The notes beneath the pieces are model-generated. The model had not been told where the DNA came from and did no database searches. It saw only the letters and a program-made list of their open reading frames with translations. A stretch of 64,000 bases of DNA from Balanoglossus misakiensis (taxonomy: Eukaryota; Hemichordata), in assembly GCA_040954595.2 (NCBI GenBank), contig CM082586.2:8742001-8806000 (forward strand), given 5' to 3'. Position 1 is the first letter of the stretch, and each line of letters opens with the position of its first letter. Below, piece after piece: positions 1-12,796 of the stretch. A program made the translations under genes and the position numbers.

Positions 1-28
1 TTATATCTCGTGGTATACCCAACCTTAA

Positions 29-1439
29 TTAAAGGGACAAAGTCTCTCTCCCTGCCCCTTTTCCACTAATTACATTTGATACAAGGCACTGTTTATGTTA
101 ATGTGCATGTGGATATATCAGGTTACGCGTTAGTGCAGATAATTTACGTTTTCACGCAAGATTGTAATAATTGCACGCAAGAAAAGACGTGCTGTTGTGA
201 GCACTGCGCACAAACGTTTCTCATGCCGGCTAAAAGTGGCTATTGATCTGCAGTGCCTATATCACTTATGACTCCGCTTGCGCGTCTGGAATTCTGAGGT
301 AAAACAACACTTGCAAGCGCATCAGGTCATGCACGCGTCAAAAACAAGTTACCTAAAATTTTACAAAGTTTGTCCACTCTGCGTACTCATGAACACTTGC
401 ACGACGTTAGCAACGCGATTGATATGCAAATGACGCCTAACGGTACTAAATTTGAAATAAAAAGTAGTTTTTTCCTGCCAAAACCGTATCAAGTCAAAGT
501 TCCGAACTCGTCTTGGTGAAGGCCGTCTATAAACACTGATGCGGGTATCCATTGAAGGACCGGACATGGCAATATTTGACTTCCGTAGAGCGAGGGAAAT
601 TTTCCTTTCCCGAAAACAAAGGCGATAAAGAAAGAATATCGGTGTACTGAAAGTTTAACGTGCAGTCAATTACTGCAGTAATTCCGCAATTAACGATGTA
701 AACGGAATTTCTCTTGCTACAATTAGACTTTCGTGTTCACTTGTTTTTTTCTAAGCAGCGGTGTTTTGTTTGAACTTCGTCTAAATATTATTAATTGACG
801 TCGTGTAAGCGTTCAATCCGCTAGAGCGCTTGTTTTGATTCAAAAGTATCAAATTCAAAATAAGGTCAGACTGACTAGAGACGTGAAATGTTATAAAGCT
901 TTTATTGATATACATTCCTTGTTTTTTCCCTTGTATTTTCTGTTACCATCAGCTTTAAATTGTGAATAGGAATAAAAGTTTCTTGAATATATTGACGAAT
1001 TCACCGTCTGCAATGGCATGCTGCGAGTCTGTACGTACGTACCAGTATGGGGTCATCATCAGGTCATGAAATGAGGCGATTCTACTTATACTGTGGGGGT
1101 TTCAGGTCTCTTACAATGCGCGCTCAAAGAAAGTGGGGCTGCACGTAAATAAATTATACCCATTGCGTGCACTGCACGTAAAAACTGCAAAGTCTAGCGC
1201 CAACCCTGATATATAGTGAATCAACGTTGGACCACACACACCTTCCAACCCACTTGTAGACACAAGAGTGAAAAAACTCGCCAAAAACAATCGGTCTTTA
1301 CCATTTATTTATTTTGGGCGAATTTTTACTCTCATATAATACAAGCGAGATGGATGATGTATGTGCACATGCACATTAACATCTTGTATCAAACATTATA
1401 TGGAACAAGGGCAGTGAGAGAAAGACTTTGTCCGTTTAA
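29..1439. mobile_element. Family A palindromic MITE, split by a later insertion
   Basis: The left arm at 29-118 starts TTAAAGGGACAAAGTCTCT and the right arm at 1209-1439 ends with the inverse (ACTTTGTCCGTTTAA). Removing 119-1208 rebuilds a palindrome of the same family as the intact copy at 11732-12085. TTAA at both ends is the probable target-site duplication. Confidence 0.7.
119..1208. mobile_element. 1.09-kb hAT-like non-autonomous element inside the family A MITE
   Basis: The insert begins CAGGTTACGCG and ends CGCCAACCCTG, which are imperfect inverted termini of CAGG..CCTG type. It is flanked by ATATAT at 113-118 and 1209-1214, which occurs once at the matching spot of uninterrupted family A copies. 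Subterminal TTTACGT and CACGCAA motifs recur near both ends. No credible transposase frame is present. hAT is suggested by the termini, although the visible duplication is 6 bp rather than 8. Confidence 0.5.
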
Positions 1440-1527
1440 TAACACACAATTTCAAAACCATTTATAAATGATAGTACCTGCATGGAGTTACATGTAATGA
1501 TAGTGTTACTGATGATTCATCTTACAG

Positions 1528-4500
1528 ATTTAGAAAATTTCATCAAGCATATCCGGCTGCTGGAGATTGCAAGTGACATTGATGCTATTGCCAGATTGTT
1601 CCACTCATTAAATCTCGGAAAATCACAGGGTGAGTATTTATCGTTTGCAACTAGTTGTGGTATATAAACCTGTTACCAATGTTTCATGCATGTACTGGTA
1701 TGCCTAGTCTAGTACCTAGCCGTATTTTGTCCGCTTTGCTTCCAAAACTAACGTCTAGCCTCACTCATGCCACTGGCCCAATAAATCCCTTACCCCTTGC
1801 TGGGAATTGTGATGGAACTAGCGTCCCCTTGAAGTCACTCACATAAACTGAACAATGGTGATTGGGTCTAAGGTTATAGTGAAGGCAGGGCTAATTTGAA
1901 TGAAAAATGTTACCCATCCTTAATTACACATATGTATGTCCTTTGTCCAATCATTGGAAAAACAAAGTCTCTGATTGACTTCAGAGGGACGCTAGTTACA
2001 TAACAATTCCCAGCAAGGGGTATGGGGTTTTATTGGGCCAGTGGCATGAGTGAGGCTAGACGTTAGTTTTGGAAGCAAAGTGGACAAAATACAGCGAGGT
2101 ACAGTACTAGGCTATGGTATGCCATGACATATGAAATATGCTTATGTAAATTTGTCTCATTTTGATCCAATATGGCTGCCAGGCAGCTATTTTTACCACA
2201 CATGATCACGTCACATGAGGTTATGTTGTAGTGGTTTCTGTGTGTGTGTGTGTGTCTGTTAACACAATGTCTCAAGAACGGCTGATCAGGTTTCAATAAG
2301 GTTTGGTACGCAGGTTCTATTTTGGAATGGCAAAATTGATTAGTTTTTGGTAGCTGTCGACAGCGAATTAATCAAGTTGTGATCAAAAGAAAACCGTCGA
2401 CAAGGTTAACCCTAATGCTACTGGGTGTCATACCTGTTTAGAGTGTCAATTCCCTTAAAATACGTATTTGCCACTTTTTCTTCTAAAATGTATTTTGACT
2501 GTTTTGACATGGTTCTCATACATACTTAGACACACAGGGCAGTCGGAACCCCTGTAAAATGTACCAAAAAGCACTGGTTTGCACTGTATTGGTTTGAGGG
2601 TCTTGTATAGGCCCTACTGATTAACACACACTTGGCAGTCTAACAGGCCTAGGAGCCAGGATTCTAGGCACCCTGGAAATCAAACCAGTTTTAACTGACT
2701 TGGCAGCGTTAGTGTTAATACTTTTCAGGAACTATTTTAGCTATTTACAGATATGTTATGACTGATTTTGTTACTTTGGATTTCGTCCAGTGTTTTCTTA
2801 TTTAAGCCACATTTGCTGTTATTTTTTTGCTATACTACATGTACTGCAGTTTCTTGTCCAAATCTCCGAAGCGTGATGAAATGCACAGTATGAGGCTTAT
2901 TAACTCAACCTATATGTATGTATTTAGTCAGCATTTTATTGTGCAAAATTTGAATTCAAATCTGGACTAGAATTCATTTGTCAACAATGACAAGCAGAGT
3001 ACTTCGTAATGCTGTTTGGAGTTGAACAAGAAACTGCATTTGGTATACAGAACAATAAAACTGAAAATAAGTCAAAAGTTATATACTTTAACCATTTCAC
3101 CCCTGATTCTGTCTGTAGAGGTCCAAATTTACCATAGAAAAAAGTGGATTACAGCTATGATCTAGTGTGGACTGTGACATTGACAATAACTTTTTCATTT
3201 AGTGGTAGATCCGGACACCTTTAGTATCTTCTATGAGTGTTGGAAGGAATCTGAGATAGAGACAAATTCTGTCTCTATACCACATGGTGAATTGGATAGC
3301 AATGAGTGTGTTTTGAAAGTGTCATCATTGATCAGAACTGATCATGGAACAGGCAGACTAATTCTTACACAAAAGAGGTAAGAATTTCATTATTTGTTTG
3401 ATTATATACCTCATGCTAATACTGTGTCGTGATTTGCCAGAATCCGTCACGTGATAGGAAAATAGAATCGACTATGAATCCCTCTAGGGAAATAGCAGAA
3501 AAAATATAAACCGGTCACGTGACCAGCGTGAGTTCACAGACTCGGGTCAAGTCAATCAGCGTTGCGTGTTAGCATGCGGCTTATTATAAAACACCTATGG
3601 CCTGGCCTATATTCGGGCCATAGCAGCCGTTTTTAGCCACGCGTGGCTGTGAGTTACCAGAATCACATGCTATTTCCCGAGGCCGTAGTAACTCTATCAC
3701 AGACCTCGGGGTAATAAACGGCTGCTATGGCCCTCATGGCCAGGCAATAGGTGTTCAACATGGTTATAATTTCAGTTGTCTGTTCAATTGGCTGACATCG
3801 ATCAATTTCTCAGGCTTCTCAGAAACCATTGGTCATCCAAGTTTGATATTCAAGAAACAGGTCACTATGTTTTTGGGATCTGTTTATACTGAATTCTTTT
3901 TCCAATCCCTTAATATCAAACACTATGTCAAAGGAACCTCTGTACCCCATAAACTTTTGCTAACCAAACATTTTTATTGTCTCACTGGTTTTCGATGGAG
4001 ACACATTTATATGGGGGTCACACACACACCATTAGTTCTGAAGCGTCTCAGATCAGATACCGTCTTAAAAAAACATGTGTGGACGGTGTATAGTGGTTCT
4101 GAAATGGCTTAGATTTGAGATGGCTTTGCTGGCCAGACCTGAGCCAGTGTAAGGATTCACACCTCTCCGCAACCCATTGTCTATGGGGCCGAGCCTCAGC
4201 GCCTATACATAAACTTTGTGTGTGTGGACGCAAGGCGACTCAAAGGATTAATGCTTTGTGTTTACAATAGGCAAATATTGTCTCAAATTTTTCCCTGTGT
4301 GAACCTGGTACCACTTTCTATATCACAGCAGTTGTCATAGTGATAGTCTAAAATGTCTTCCTGTTGTTATAGGCTGTTTTTCCTTTCCCATGGAAAACAT
4401 GGACTGAAGGATGTCATCCGACTTAGAGATATCAAAAATTTAGATAAAATCATATTTACACACACTTTTCCACCGGGTGTGCCAGCATTGAAGATCACAC

Positions 4501-7500
4501 ACAAATGTAAGTACCCGGTATGTTGTTTCCTAGAAAACATGGCTGAAATGTTTCATTCTTGTCACCAGGACTGCTTAAAGGGACCAAGTCTCTCTCGCGC
4601 TGCCCTTTTCCCATTAATTGTATTTGATACAAGACACTGTTTATCTTAATGTACATGTGGATATATAGTGAATCAGTGTTCGACCACACACAACTTCCAT
4701 CCCATTGACCATAAGGGCAAAGTCTATGGTGAAATTTCTCCACTTTCGTTCCCCTCGGCCGCAGACGACATCTTTGTTTACTTTCCATTTCGCACATGTG
4801 CAATATGTTGTTTTTGAAGTGAGCGGGCATCATTTTTCGGAACTGATGCCCATTAGGCAACAGTCCCGACAACTGATGTATGTGTGTTTGGTTTCACAGT
4901 GGACTCCAAAGCACCGTATATAGCAAGTTTGAAGTCCGAAAGGAATACATGGTACATGTTGATCAAAGAGATGTGGGCAGGTAGAGCCATTGCAGATGTA
5001 CAGAAAGATCATCAAATTATCCAACAGGCAGCTCAGAATGTACTGATGATAGATGCAGTGATACGCAGTGGTGAATCTGATGACACCACACACTCCTCAG
5101 CTGTGGACTTGGCTGCTGATGTAAGGAAAATCAATTGATGTCTTGGAACTTTTGATATTGACTGGGCCTTGAGGGCAACAGCATACGTCTGTGACCTGAG
5201 GGACTGTGAATCACCCCCCCCCCCCCCCAACAGACTGTTTATGGGGGATGACTCACATTCCCGAGGGGTGAAAGATATATGTTGTTGCCAAAAAACCCAG
5301 TCAATATGTGTTTTGTAACACACCTCATCCCCAGCCATGCATAAGAACTCACCATACACAAAGTAAGCGGGCATTGTTTTTTCGGAACTGATGCTCGGTG
5401 GGCAACCACATGAAAATTCTTGTGCAAAAAAAATTATTCATTGTTTAATTTGAAAGAAATACTGCCTGTGGGGAAAATGTTTCCAGGTGCACATACATTG
5501 TACTTGGCTCAGCCATCTTTCTCTTTAATCTCTGTGCAGGGCTCGACTTATGGTTGGAGTTTCATTTCTACCTTGCACACGGTTTGTCCCAAAGGTACCA
5601 GAAGTACCTCGCTGACGTACTATCTGAAATTCCTCATCATCAGAAAAACTTGAAATTTACATGTTTTGAGAAAAAATGACAAATATGTTACAGTAGAGGC
5701 TGCAATATAATATACATCTGTATGTTATTTCACAATATCCAATAGGGCCACTCATTAATTTCAAAATTAATATATATATTTTTATTTTGACACACTTAAA
5801 TAATAACACATAATAGCGAGGGCAATATCACGATTTGAAGCCTGCACGAGGGATGGTGATCTCTGACCATAATATTGATGATGCCTGAGTCGCAGGTTAT
5901 GGTCAGAGAGCACCAGCCTGTAAAATATCGTCCAGTTGAACAGGCGTTAAGCCTGTATGTCTGAAGCCATAGATGCGGGAGTTGACTGATCGTGGAGGAA
6001 GCCATTGAACGACAGTTTGTTATGCACAGAAGTCGTGCGCAATATCAACAGGGCTGTATCAACTCTTGCCATGTTATATCACTTTTTTCTCTATGTCACG
6101 TGAGTGCGTCTCAGCCAATCACGAATACGACATAATACGTGAGGTGTAATAATCCCTTATAAATCATTCATTTCAGAATTTATGTTATTTTACACGTCGT
6201 CGCGATGAAGGTATGGCTACTCTACCTCAAGAAACAACCAATGCATTAATACACCGTGTGAATCCATGTAGTCATAATGAAGAGAAAGCAACCATTGAAG
6301 CATTGCTGTATACACCTGGAAGTAAGTGTTGTCATGGAAACCTAAGGCCCATTACATGGGGTGAAAAAATCAACTAGTTACATAAAAACATTTACCATCG
6401 TCTGCATTAGTTTATAAACCCTGCCCAACTATTAATAAAGGCCAAAGTAAGTAAATTCTTTGTTTTGGGTCCACTCAAAATTCTGAAAGTTATGCGGGTA
6501 TGCGGTTATAAAACACAGAAACACTTGATTTAGCAATCTGCTGTCATTTGACAGTTTTCTCATACTATTTACATACATGTATTCTTGAAATGATTTTATT
6601 TGGCATGACCGCATGCTTCATTGGCTGTAATCATGGTAATATTACTGTATAAACAAGTATATACCATAGTTGCAATATAAAAGTCTTCGCTTATTTTTGT
6701 AAGAGTATCAATGTGGGAAATTTTTGCAACTAAACTTTTATTTTTCCTCTTGAAAACCTATGTGTGGACAGACACAAAACAAAACATTTACTTACTTTGG
6801 CCAAATTTAGCAAAATAAAAATGTTGGTTTTTAAGGTCGGTGTGCATTTGCTTCTTGCTGACTTGTGCACATTTCATTAGCCATGCTGCTTGTACTTGTG
6901 GTAATGTTAGTAATGAAGATTAAAGCCCCAGTATTTCTCGTGTGTATCCATTTTTCATCATCGAAAAATGCCCGTTTTTCCCGTACATTCATCATGGAAT
7001 ACTACATAATGAAGATATAAGAAAGGTTTGGGCAACTGTAGCTACATGCAAGCTGTAAATATTGCCCGTAACACTTGAAATGATGCGCGGGTTTGTTAAC
7101 AACGGAAATGTTGTACATCAAACGTGCCACTTTGACATTTGATGTCAGGCCATTTTCGGATTTGATCTGGTTCCATCGACTGATTTCGTCCCATATCGTT
7201 ATCTTCCCAGAATTTCGCCGAATTAGTGCGCATTTCTTCGCTGAGTCGCTTGATTTGGGGAGACCAAACCTCTTCCGCGTAGATTCACATTTGAGTGCGC
7301 ATGCGCAGTAGTCACGTGTGTCAACAGAGCCTGACTTTCTGTCCGGACAGAAAGTCATTCTTCCCTCGTTATGTTGTAAATTTTATGTGTTTATGAACAG
7401 AGCTGGGCATGATAACTGTTCGATTCAGTATCAATTATCATGTACTTTTAGAAATTGAAGATGCCGTTTCAAACAAAATTTATGCGAAAACGAGAGTACC

Positions 7501-10500
7501 GAGGCTTTAATAGAATCTCACACTCCCAAGGACCTGGGATCGTATTTCTCACACGAGTTGGGGATTTTCTGTCCCACACGAGCCACAGGCAAGTGTGGGA
7601 CAAAATATCCCTGACAAGTGTGAGAAATATGATCCCAGGTCCTTGGTGTGTGAGATTATATTTCTAACACGACCACAAATTTGCGATATTCACGTTTATT
7701 TACAATAAAAGAACTAAATCTATAAAATTTATTTTTCTATGGGCCTGGAGCCTGATTCAAATAAATAAATAAATAAAAATAAAAAAATAAATAAAATACA
7801 TGACTGGTCATATATTGATCCGCCCCGCAAAACATAGTCCCCATTTCATCATGAGTTTATAGTACACCCATGCTACAAAAAAGCGCTCAACACATGCAAA
7901 TATAGAGATATGTTCCCAGTGGCCTAAATTCGCGGCATATCTGGAAAATACAACCATTTTTTGCGACTCTGTCACCAACCATGTACACCACTGTCGACTG
8001 CACATGACCTGATCACATTGTAGTTCTGGTTCGTATACAACATGCACGTCATACAATTGGATAATATTTGCTCATTCTGAGGGGTACAAATATCATTATC
8101 CAATCAGAGCTCGTGTAAGATAACAGATGTCTGTGTGCGCATTAACACAGAGTGTGGGCTAGATTTGATCCCACACTCTCGATCCCACACTCCCAACGGC
8201 CAGGAGTGTGAGAAATTGCAATGAGCTATCATGAGCTTTGCTTTAGACCTTGTCTTTTTGTAATGTGTTTGCATAATTTGCGGAAATCTGAACTCATGAG
8301 GGAAAACCTTGTGAAAATGACAGTCAGAAAAACAATAACAGTGCTTGTCAACTTTTGTTTAAAACACCATTTCGGAAGCAATCAGACACACTTTTCACTA
8401 TTTCACACAGTGTGGGTCAGTATGAGACAATTATTAATACAGGTATGTAAAATAAAATTGGTAAAAAATCCTTATCTAACCTGGAGTACCCTCTTAAAGA
8501 TTCACATTCTTGATATGGGATTTCTTGACTGTCTGCTTTCAGATCGCAGTGAAGGTGATGAAGACAACAGTCCAAAACTATGGTGTGCTTTAGGTAATGG
8601 TAAAGTGAGAGTTTTCGATGCAAGTACATGGATATGTGAATCCCAGGATATTATTGAAGCCAAAGCAAGAGTAGTAAGTCATTAGGTTTCTGTTCTCACA
8701 TCCAGCAAATTAGAAATTGTGTCGACCTTTTTATTAAAGGGACAAAGTCTCTCTCTCGCTACCCTTTTTCCATTAATTATGTTTGATACAAGACACTGTT
8801 TATGTTATTCTACAAGTGGATATATAGTGAATCAACATTGACCACACCCAACTTCCATCCTGTTAGTAGGATATGAGAATAAAAATCTTGCCAAATGAAT
8901 AAACGGTAGAGACCGATTATTCATTTTGGTGTGTTTTTCACTCTCGCGTCTACAACGTTGCTCAACAACCTTGTATATTACATATGTTACCCAAGTTGAG
9001 TAATTTGTTTCCTACTTTTTATGCAGTGCTGTTTGATGAGTGTTAAAGGCGTACAGGTATGGGCTGGTTCATTTGATACAACCATTTATATTATTGATGT
9101 AGCAATGTACACATCCAATAAACAACTGATAGATCACACAGACTTTGTATCAGATATGACAAAGAATGCAGATGAAAGGTAAGTAATATTTATGCAAGAT
9201 GAAATCATAAAGGCCAAAAAAAATAATATGTGCTGTTCCGATTACATGGTTTTCAAAAATAGGGTAGGTAGGTAGGAAAATTTTTTATTTTGCAATTTTT
9301 TTTTATATCTTAGGCCACCGTAGTGTAGAAGAATGACGTCATAGTTCTTGCGTGATTCTCGCAATTTTCATAAATTTTGTGTATTTGACATCGTTATTTT
9401 TACTGCCGGTTTACGAAGCTCTAAAAAGTTTAGGGTCGGCGGGCTAAAATTAGGGTAGGTCGGGTAATCGGAACAGCACATATTTTTTTATTTTGGCCTA
9501 TAAATGTGTACACAAAAGTTTTACGGCATTTCCTACCTAGATGTAAAATTTGCTTGGTCTAGAAATAGAAAAAAAAAACAGTTGAGGGGTGAAGGTTCTG
9601 TTTGATGTTACACACACACCTAGAATTCAATGGACGTCACAACATTAGAAAACTTCCAAAGTTTATATTGTTTGACATATATAGTCAAAATTAAAAACAG
9701 CAACCAAAATCATAGTAATTGAAACAGTGAATATCTGTTAATTTTTATGGATCTATGAGCAATTATTGATCTTTTTGTACAGATTTTTGCCTACTTTTTC
9801 TCAGAAAGTGTCGACAAGTTGAAATCAATGTTGGCTTTTTTTTCCTTATTTGCAGTAGCAAGGTATGCCTTTGTCAAAAGATGAAGAGTTTGCTAATTGT
9901 ATAGTCAGTGGAATTTTGCTGCACCAAATAGAAACAGAATATAATAGCATGTGGATCCACAACTTCCATTACAGTATAGTGTTGCTTTATTTCAATTTTC
10001 ACAGCATTGCATATACGGCCAGTTTGGATGGACAAATCATATCTTGGAACACAAACACTTTGCAGAAGATAGATTTGATTCATCTGAAAGATGTCAAGAC
10101 ATTGGTTGGTATCAAGTGGATTGATGATCATCTGTGGTGCTGTAAGTATTCAAATTAGCTGGAAAAAGGGTAAAATTGGTCAAAACTCAGAAATTCAACA
10201 ACCACTGGTCAGATTGATTTGAAAATTGGTATACCTGTACCTTATGTCAACCTCATACAGTCCTGTGTGTTTTGAGCTAATAGTATGAATTTTCTCTTTT
10301 GTCTTTTTCCACATTATTGGTAAATGATCTTATCTGAAAGTAAACAGTCGACTTCGAGGTTCTTTTAACATGTGGTTCTATGTCAATGTATAGACAGGTT
10401 TCCAGATTAGACAGGGTTTGGTTTAGACAGGTTTTACCGTACCACTTTTACCAGTAGAAGCATATGGGAACAGTCGGCAGCTGTCGACTGTCTGCATACA

Positions 10501-12796
10501 TGTATGCCCACTGCAAAAACTTCACATGGGATGAAAAAGTATAAGGATGGTCAAAACTCAGAACTGCTAGTTAGACCACACACAATGTCCATATCCCACT
10601 TGCAGACACTAGAGTGAAAAACTCGCCAAAATGATCGGTGTAATAATTCATTTTGGCGAGATTAGACTCATATCCTACAACTGGGGTGGAAGTTGTGTGT
10701 GGTCAAACGTTGATTCACTATATATCTACATGTAAAATAACATAAACGGTGTCTTGTATCAAACATAATTAATGGAAAAAGGGCAGCGAGAGAGAGAGAC
10801 TTTATCCCTTTAAATGCTTTGAAATTTGGTTTGTATGTACTTTCGCTAGATCTTATATACTAGTAGGGTCGTTTATTTTGTGCTTATATCAGCAAATTTA
10901 GCAAATTTCTTGCCATTTTCTTCACTTATGATTGAAAGAAAATGTTGTTTAACATTGCTTGCCCAATTGCACTAAAATAAGGCACAAGGGTAAGCATTCA
11001 TTGTCACATTTTTTTCAAATCACTGTGGTCACTACCATAGAGTGAAAGGATTAGTTGGAGGCAAAAGAACACAAAAATTCAAAGAGAAATAAAAAAAGGG
11101 CCAGCTTAAAAAATGGGGAGATAATAGGAAAAGAATTGTGAGACAGTGAAAAACACAGAAGCTTGAAAAGGGAACTTGGAAGTTGGGATAAAATACAGTC
11201 GAACTTCTCTATAGTGGCCAGTCAAGGGACTTTCCTAAACTGGGCCTTATAGACAGGTGGCCTTTATATAGAGGTTACTAAATGCACATGTGAATTGCAC
11301 AGGGACTGTAACAAAGTGGCCACTAGAGGTCACCACTATACATGTATAGGGGTGGCCACTAACAGGGGTTTGACTGTACAAACCTAAACATACCAATCCT
11401 AGAAACTTTCTTTTTAGGTGTATTTTGGTTTGTTCATCAAGTTGTTGATGGTTCTTTATTACATATCAAAGTGAAATTCTTATTACCATTCACTATATTA
11501 ACCATGCAGGTACTAAAAAAGATCTACGGGTTCTAGATTGTGATGGTCATCCCATGAGGAAACTAGAAATTCCTGATGGTTCTGGATTTCCCATTCCAAT
11601 GGAATCTTTCCTGGTAACTCCTGACAGAGAGGTAAAGATTTTTGTTCATCATTCAAAATTGTGCACAGTGACCCCAGTTTATATTGTCAATTTTAAGAGA
11701 GAATAATCTACAGCAATATATGTGATAAAGTTTAAAGGGACAAAGTCTCTCTCTCGCTGCCCCTTTTCCATTAATTATGTTTGATACAAGACACCGATCA
11801 TGTTATTCTACATGTAGATATATAGTGAATCAATGTTCGACCACACACAACTTCCATCCCACTTGTAGGATATGAGAGTAAAAATCTTGCCAAAATGAAT
11901 AATGGTAAACACCGATTATTCATTTTGGCGAGTTTTTCACTATCGTGTCTACAAGCGGGATAGAAGTTGTGTGTGGTCAAACGGTGATTCACTATATATC
12001 CACATATAGAATAACATAAATGGTGCCTTGTATCAAACATAACAAATTGAATAAAGGGCAGCGAGAGAGAGACTTTGTCCCTTTAAGACTGATTTTCGAG
12101 GCGTACTCTACCTCAAGAACATTGGTGCTTTGGCTGACTGCAATAGTTTCTTTGGAGTGACAGGCCATCTTGGAGAGAATTCTATTTAGTAACCCATCTC
12201 TGATTCCATTCTGTGTGTCTGTTTAATACAGCAACTATGGACTGCCTGTTCCAGGAAAGGTCAGCTGGTGTGTTGGAATGCTGACACATTTGAAAGAATG
12301 GGAACTGTAGAAGTTCGATGTAATGGATTCAGCCAAATGATTTATGCACAGGAGAAGGTAATTAGGTTGCTATATGAAGTATAGCTATGGCTCGAATATA
12401 GGCCAGGCCATAGGTGTTTGATAATAAACCTCATGCTAACAGTCACATGATAGGTTTATATTTTTTCTGCTATGTCCCTAGGGATTCATAGTCGATTCTA
12501 TTTTCCTATCATGTGACGGATTCTGGCGAATCACGACAGTGTCAGTATTAGCATGAAGCATATTATAATAATTGATATGTAATTGTTTGTTTTGATGACA
12601 GATCTGGGCTGGCAGTAAAGCTGGACTGATTCACATCTTTAACACAGTGACCCGTTCCCACGAGAAGGAGTTAGTGGCACATACAGCACCAATACGCTGT
12701 ATGTGTACAGCTGAAGACAGATATGTTATGACAGGAGCCGAGGGGAGAGATGGTAAAATTGCCATTTGGAGAGCAAAGTTTCTGACACAGGTTTGA
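1528..12796 (+). CDS. DENND3: DENND3-like Rab guanine nucleotide exchange factor, C-terminal part (5' end outside window)
   Basis: Eleven exons: 1528-1629, 3203-3377, 4373-4506, 4900-5120, 6177-6321, 8543-8673, 9027-9178, 10005-10141, 11510-11631, 12232-12357, 12602-12796. All have AG/GT borders and the phases join without a break, giving 545 residues to the TGA at 12794-12796. The first exon enters in mid-codon, so the start and the DENN domain lie upstream of the window. Exons 2-4 encode the PH-like linker region of the family (for example FFLSHGKHGLKDVIRLRDI). Exons 6-11 are WD40 blades with W-A-G/W-T-A and trailing I-x-x-W or I-x-I-F strands (LWCALGNGKVRVFDAST, QLWTACSRKGQLVCWNA, IWAGSKAGLIHIFNTV). 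In vertebrates DENND3 activates Rab12 in endosome and autophagy traffic; that role is inferred here from family membership. Introns hold many MITEs. Recognised from exon order and sequence; the alternative is another DENN-WD40 paralogue. Confidence 0.88.
1703..2115. mobile_element. Family C foldback MITE (about 410 bp)
   Basis: Long imperfect palindrome: CTAGTACCTAGCCGTATTTTG and the TTCCAAAACTAACGTCTAG block on the left are mirrored by CTAGACGTTAGTTTTGGAAG and the matching end near 2100. It lies in a DENND3 intron. Related copies are split at 39964-41455 and internally deleted at 44934-45012. Confidence 0.7.
2228..2258. repeat. (GT)n microsatellite
   Basis: A short run of GT dinucleotides (TGTGTGTGTGTGTGTG) within a DENND3 intron. 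No other feature seen at this spot. Confidence 0.8.
2406..2718. mobile_element. Family B piggyBac-like MITE, copy 1
   Basis: Begins TTAACCCTAATGCTACTGGG and ends GCGTTAGTGTTAA. Internal text such as CAGGCCTAGGAGCCAGGATT is shared with the copies near 25.9 and 28.1 kb. CCCTA termini with TTAA duplications resemble piggyBac ends; no coding capacity. Confidence 0.65.
3402..3764. mobile_element. Family D palindromic repeat, copy 1
   Basis: Contains GCCTGGCCTATATTCGGGCC and ACCTCATGCTAATACTG blocks that recur in the opposite orientation at 47083-47434 and in part at 12379-12572. Inner inverted segments (TAGCAGCCG ... CGGCTGCTATGG) show a foldback element in the intron between DENND3 exons 2 and 3. 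Confidence 0.6.
4007..4232. repeat. Family K repeat, plus-oriented copy
   Basis: The segment with ATGGGGGTCACACACACACC, TCAGATCAGATACCGTCTTA and TGGCTTTGCTGGCCAGACC recurs as its reverse complement at 61330-61535. It is non-coding. Element class not determined. Confidence 0.6.
4575..4705. mobile_element. Family A MITE, left half only
   Basis: Starts TTAAAGGGACCAAGTCTCTC and continues through the GGATATATAGTGAATCAG block. The right arm is missing or lost after about 4705. It lies in the intron between DENND3 exons 3 and 4. Confidence 0.6.
5121..6176 (+). other. DENND3 intron with hairpin and poly-C tract
   Basis: Contains a 15-base C run at 5214-5228. A GCGGGCAT..TTTTCGGAACTGATG block near 5365-5410 repeats one at about 4820-4862. 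A hairpin at about 5855-5920 has arms GGTGATCTCTGACCATAA and TTATGGTCAGAGAGCACC. No coding exon recognised. Confidence 0.5.
6920..7510. mobile_element. Family F TTAA element, copy 1
   Basis: 583-bp element (6924-7506) between TTAA duplications. The left end AGCCCCAGTATTTCTCG mirrors the right end CGAGAGTACCGAGGCT. An internal perfect palindrome ACTTTCTGTCCGGACAGAAAGT lies near 7334. An inverted second copy is at 45594-46203. Non-coding. Confidence 0.75.
7512..8216. repeat. Palindromic repeat with TCACACTCC / GGAGTGTGAGA motifs
   Basis: At 7512-7670 AATCTCACACTCCCAAGGAC and CCCAGGTCCTTGGTGTGTGAG form a long hairpin. Related CCCACACTC / GGAGTGTGAGAA text returns at 8150-8216, so the stretch may be one composite element. 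An (AAAT)n run is at 7756-7797. It lies in the intron between DENND3 exons 5 and 6, directly after the family F copy. Confidence 0.5.
8734..8960. mobile_element. Family A MITE, right end truncated
   Basis: TTAAAGGGACAAAGTCTCTC start, a central inverted pair around ACCGATTATTCATTTTGG, then similarity stops near 8960. It lies in the intron between DENND3 exons 6 and 7. Confidence 0.65.
9208..9501. mobile_element. Short inverted-repeat MITE
   Basis: TATGTGCTGTTCCGATTAC near 9227-9245 is mirrored by GTAATCGGAACAGCACATA near 9463-9481, and outer AGGCCAAAAAAAATA by TATTTTGGCCT. About 290 bp with no coding capacity; only one copy seen here. Confidence 0.6.
10335..10450. repeat. Family I repeat fragment
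   Basis: GAGGTTCTTTTAACATGTGG and CAGGTTTCCAGATTAGACAG blocks match the copy at 30625-30782. Partial copy in a DENND3 intron. Confidence 0.55.
10571..10813. mobile_element. Family A MITE, right arm copy
   Basis: Contains the central inverted pair (CTCGCCAAAATGATCGGTG ... TTCATTTTGGCGAG) and the right terminus GAGACTTTATCCCTTTAA with TTAA at 10810-10813. The left terminus is missing. Confidence 0.65.
11193..11378. repeat. Family H repeat, copy 1
   Basis: CAGTCGAACTTCTCTATAGT through GGGGTTTGACTGTAC: inverted termini and repeated AGTGGCCACTA motifs. Similar copies at 55362-55546 and 35758-36245. Probably a short DNA transposon. Confidence 0.6.
11732..12085. mobile_element. Family A MITE, intact reference copy
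   Basis: 346-bp near-perfect palindrome between two TTAA copies. Left AGGGACAAAGTCTCTCTCTC mirrors right GAGAGAGACTTTGTCCCT, and the centre has ACCGATTATTCATTTTGG flanked by inverted TAAAAATCTTGCC / GGCGAGTTTTTC-type arms. 5'-AG termini and TTAA target fit Kolobok-type MITEs, though the superfamily is not proven. It sits between DENND3 exons 9 and 10. Confidence 0.8.
12379..12572. mobile_element. Family D repeat, partial copy
   Basis: CGAATATAGGCCAGGCCATA, AACCTCATGCTAACAG and GGATTCATAGTCGATTCTAT match the 47-kb copy. It ends close to the last DENND3 exon acceptor at 12602. Confidence 0.55.

Noticed and set aside
5239-5427. Small frame near the poly-C tract as a DENND3 exon
   Set aside because: Splice phases already join 5120 to 6177 without it, and it lacks suitable borders.
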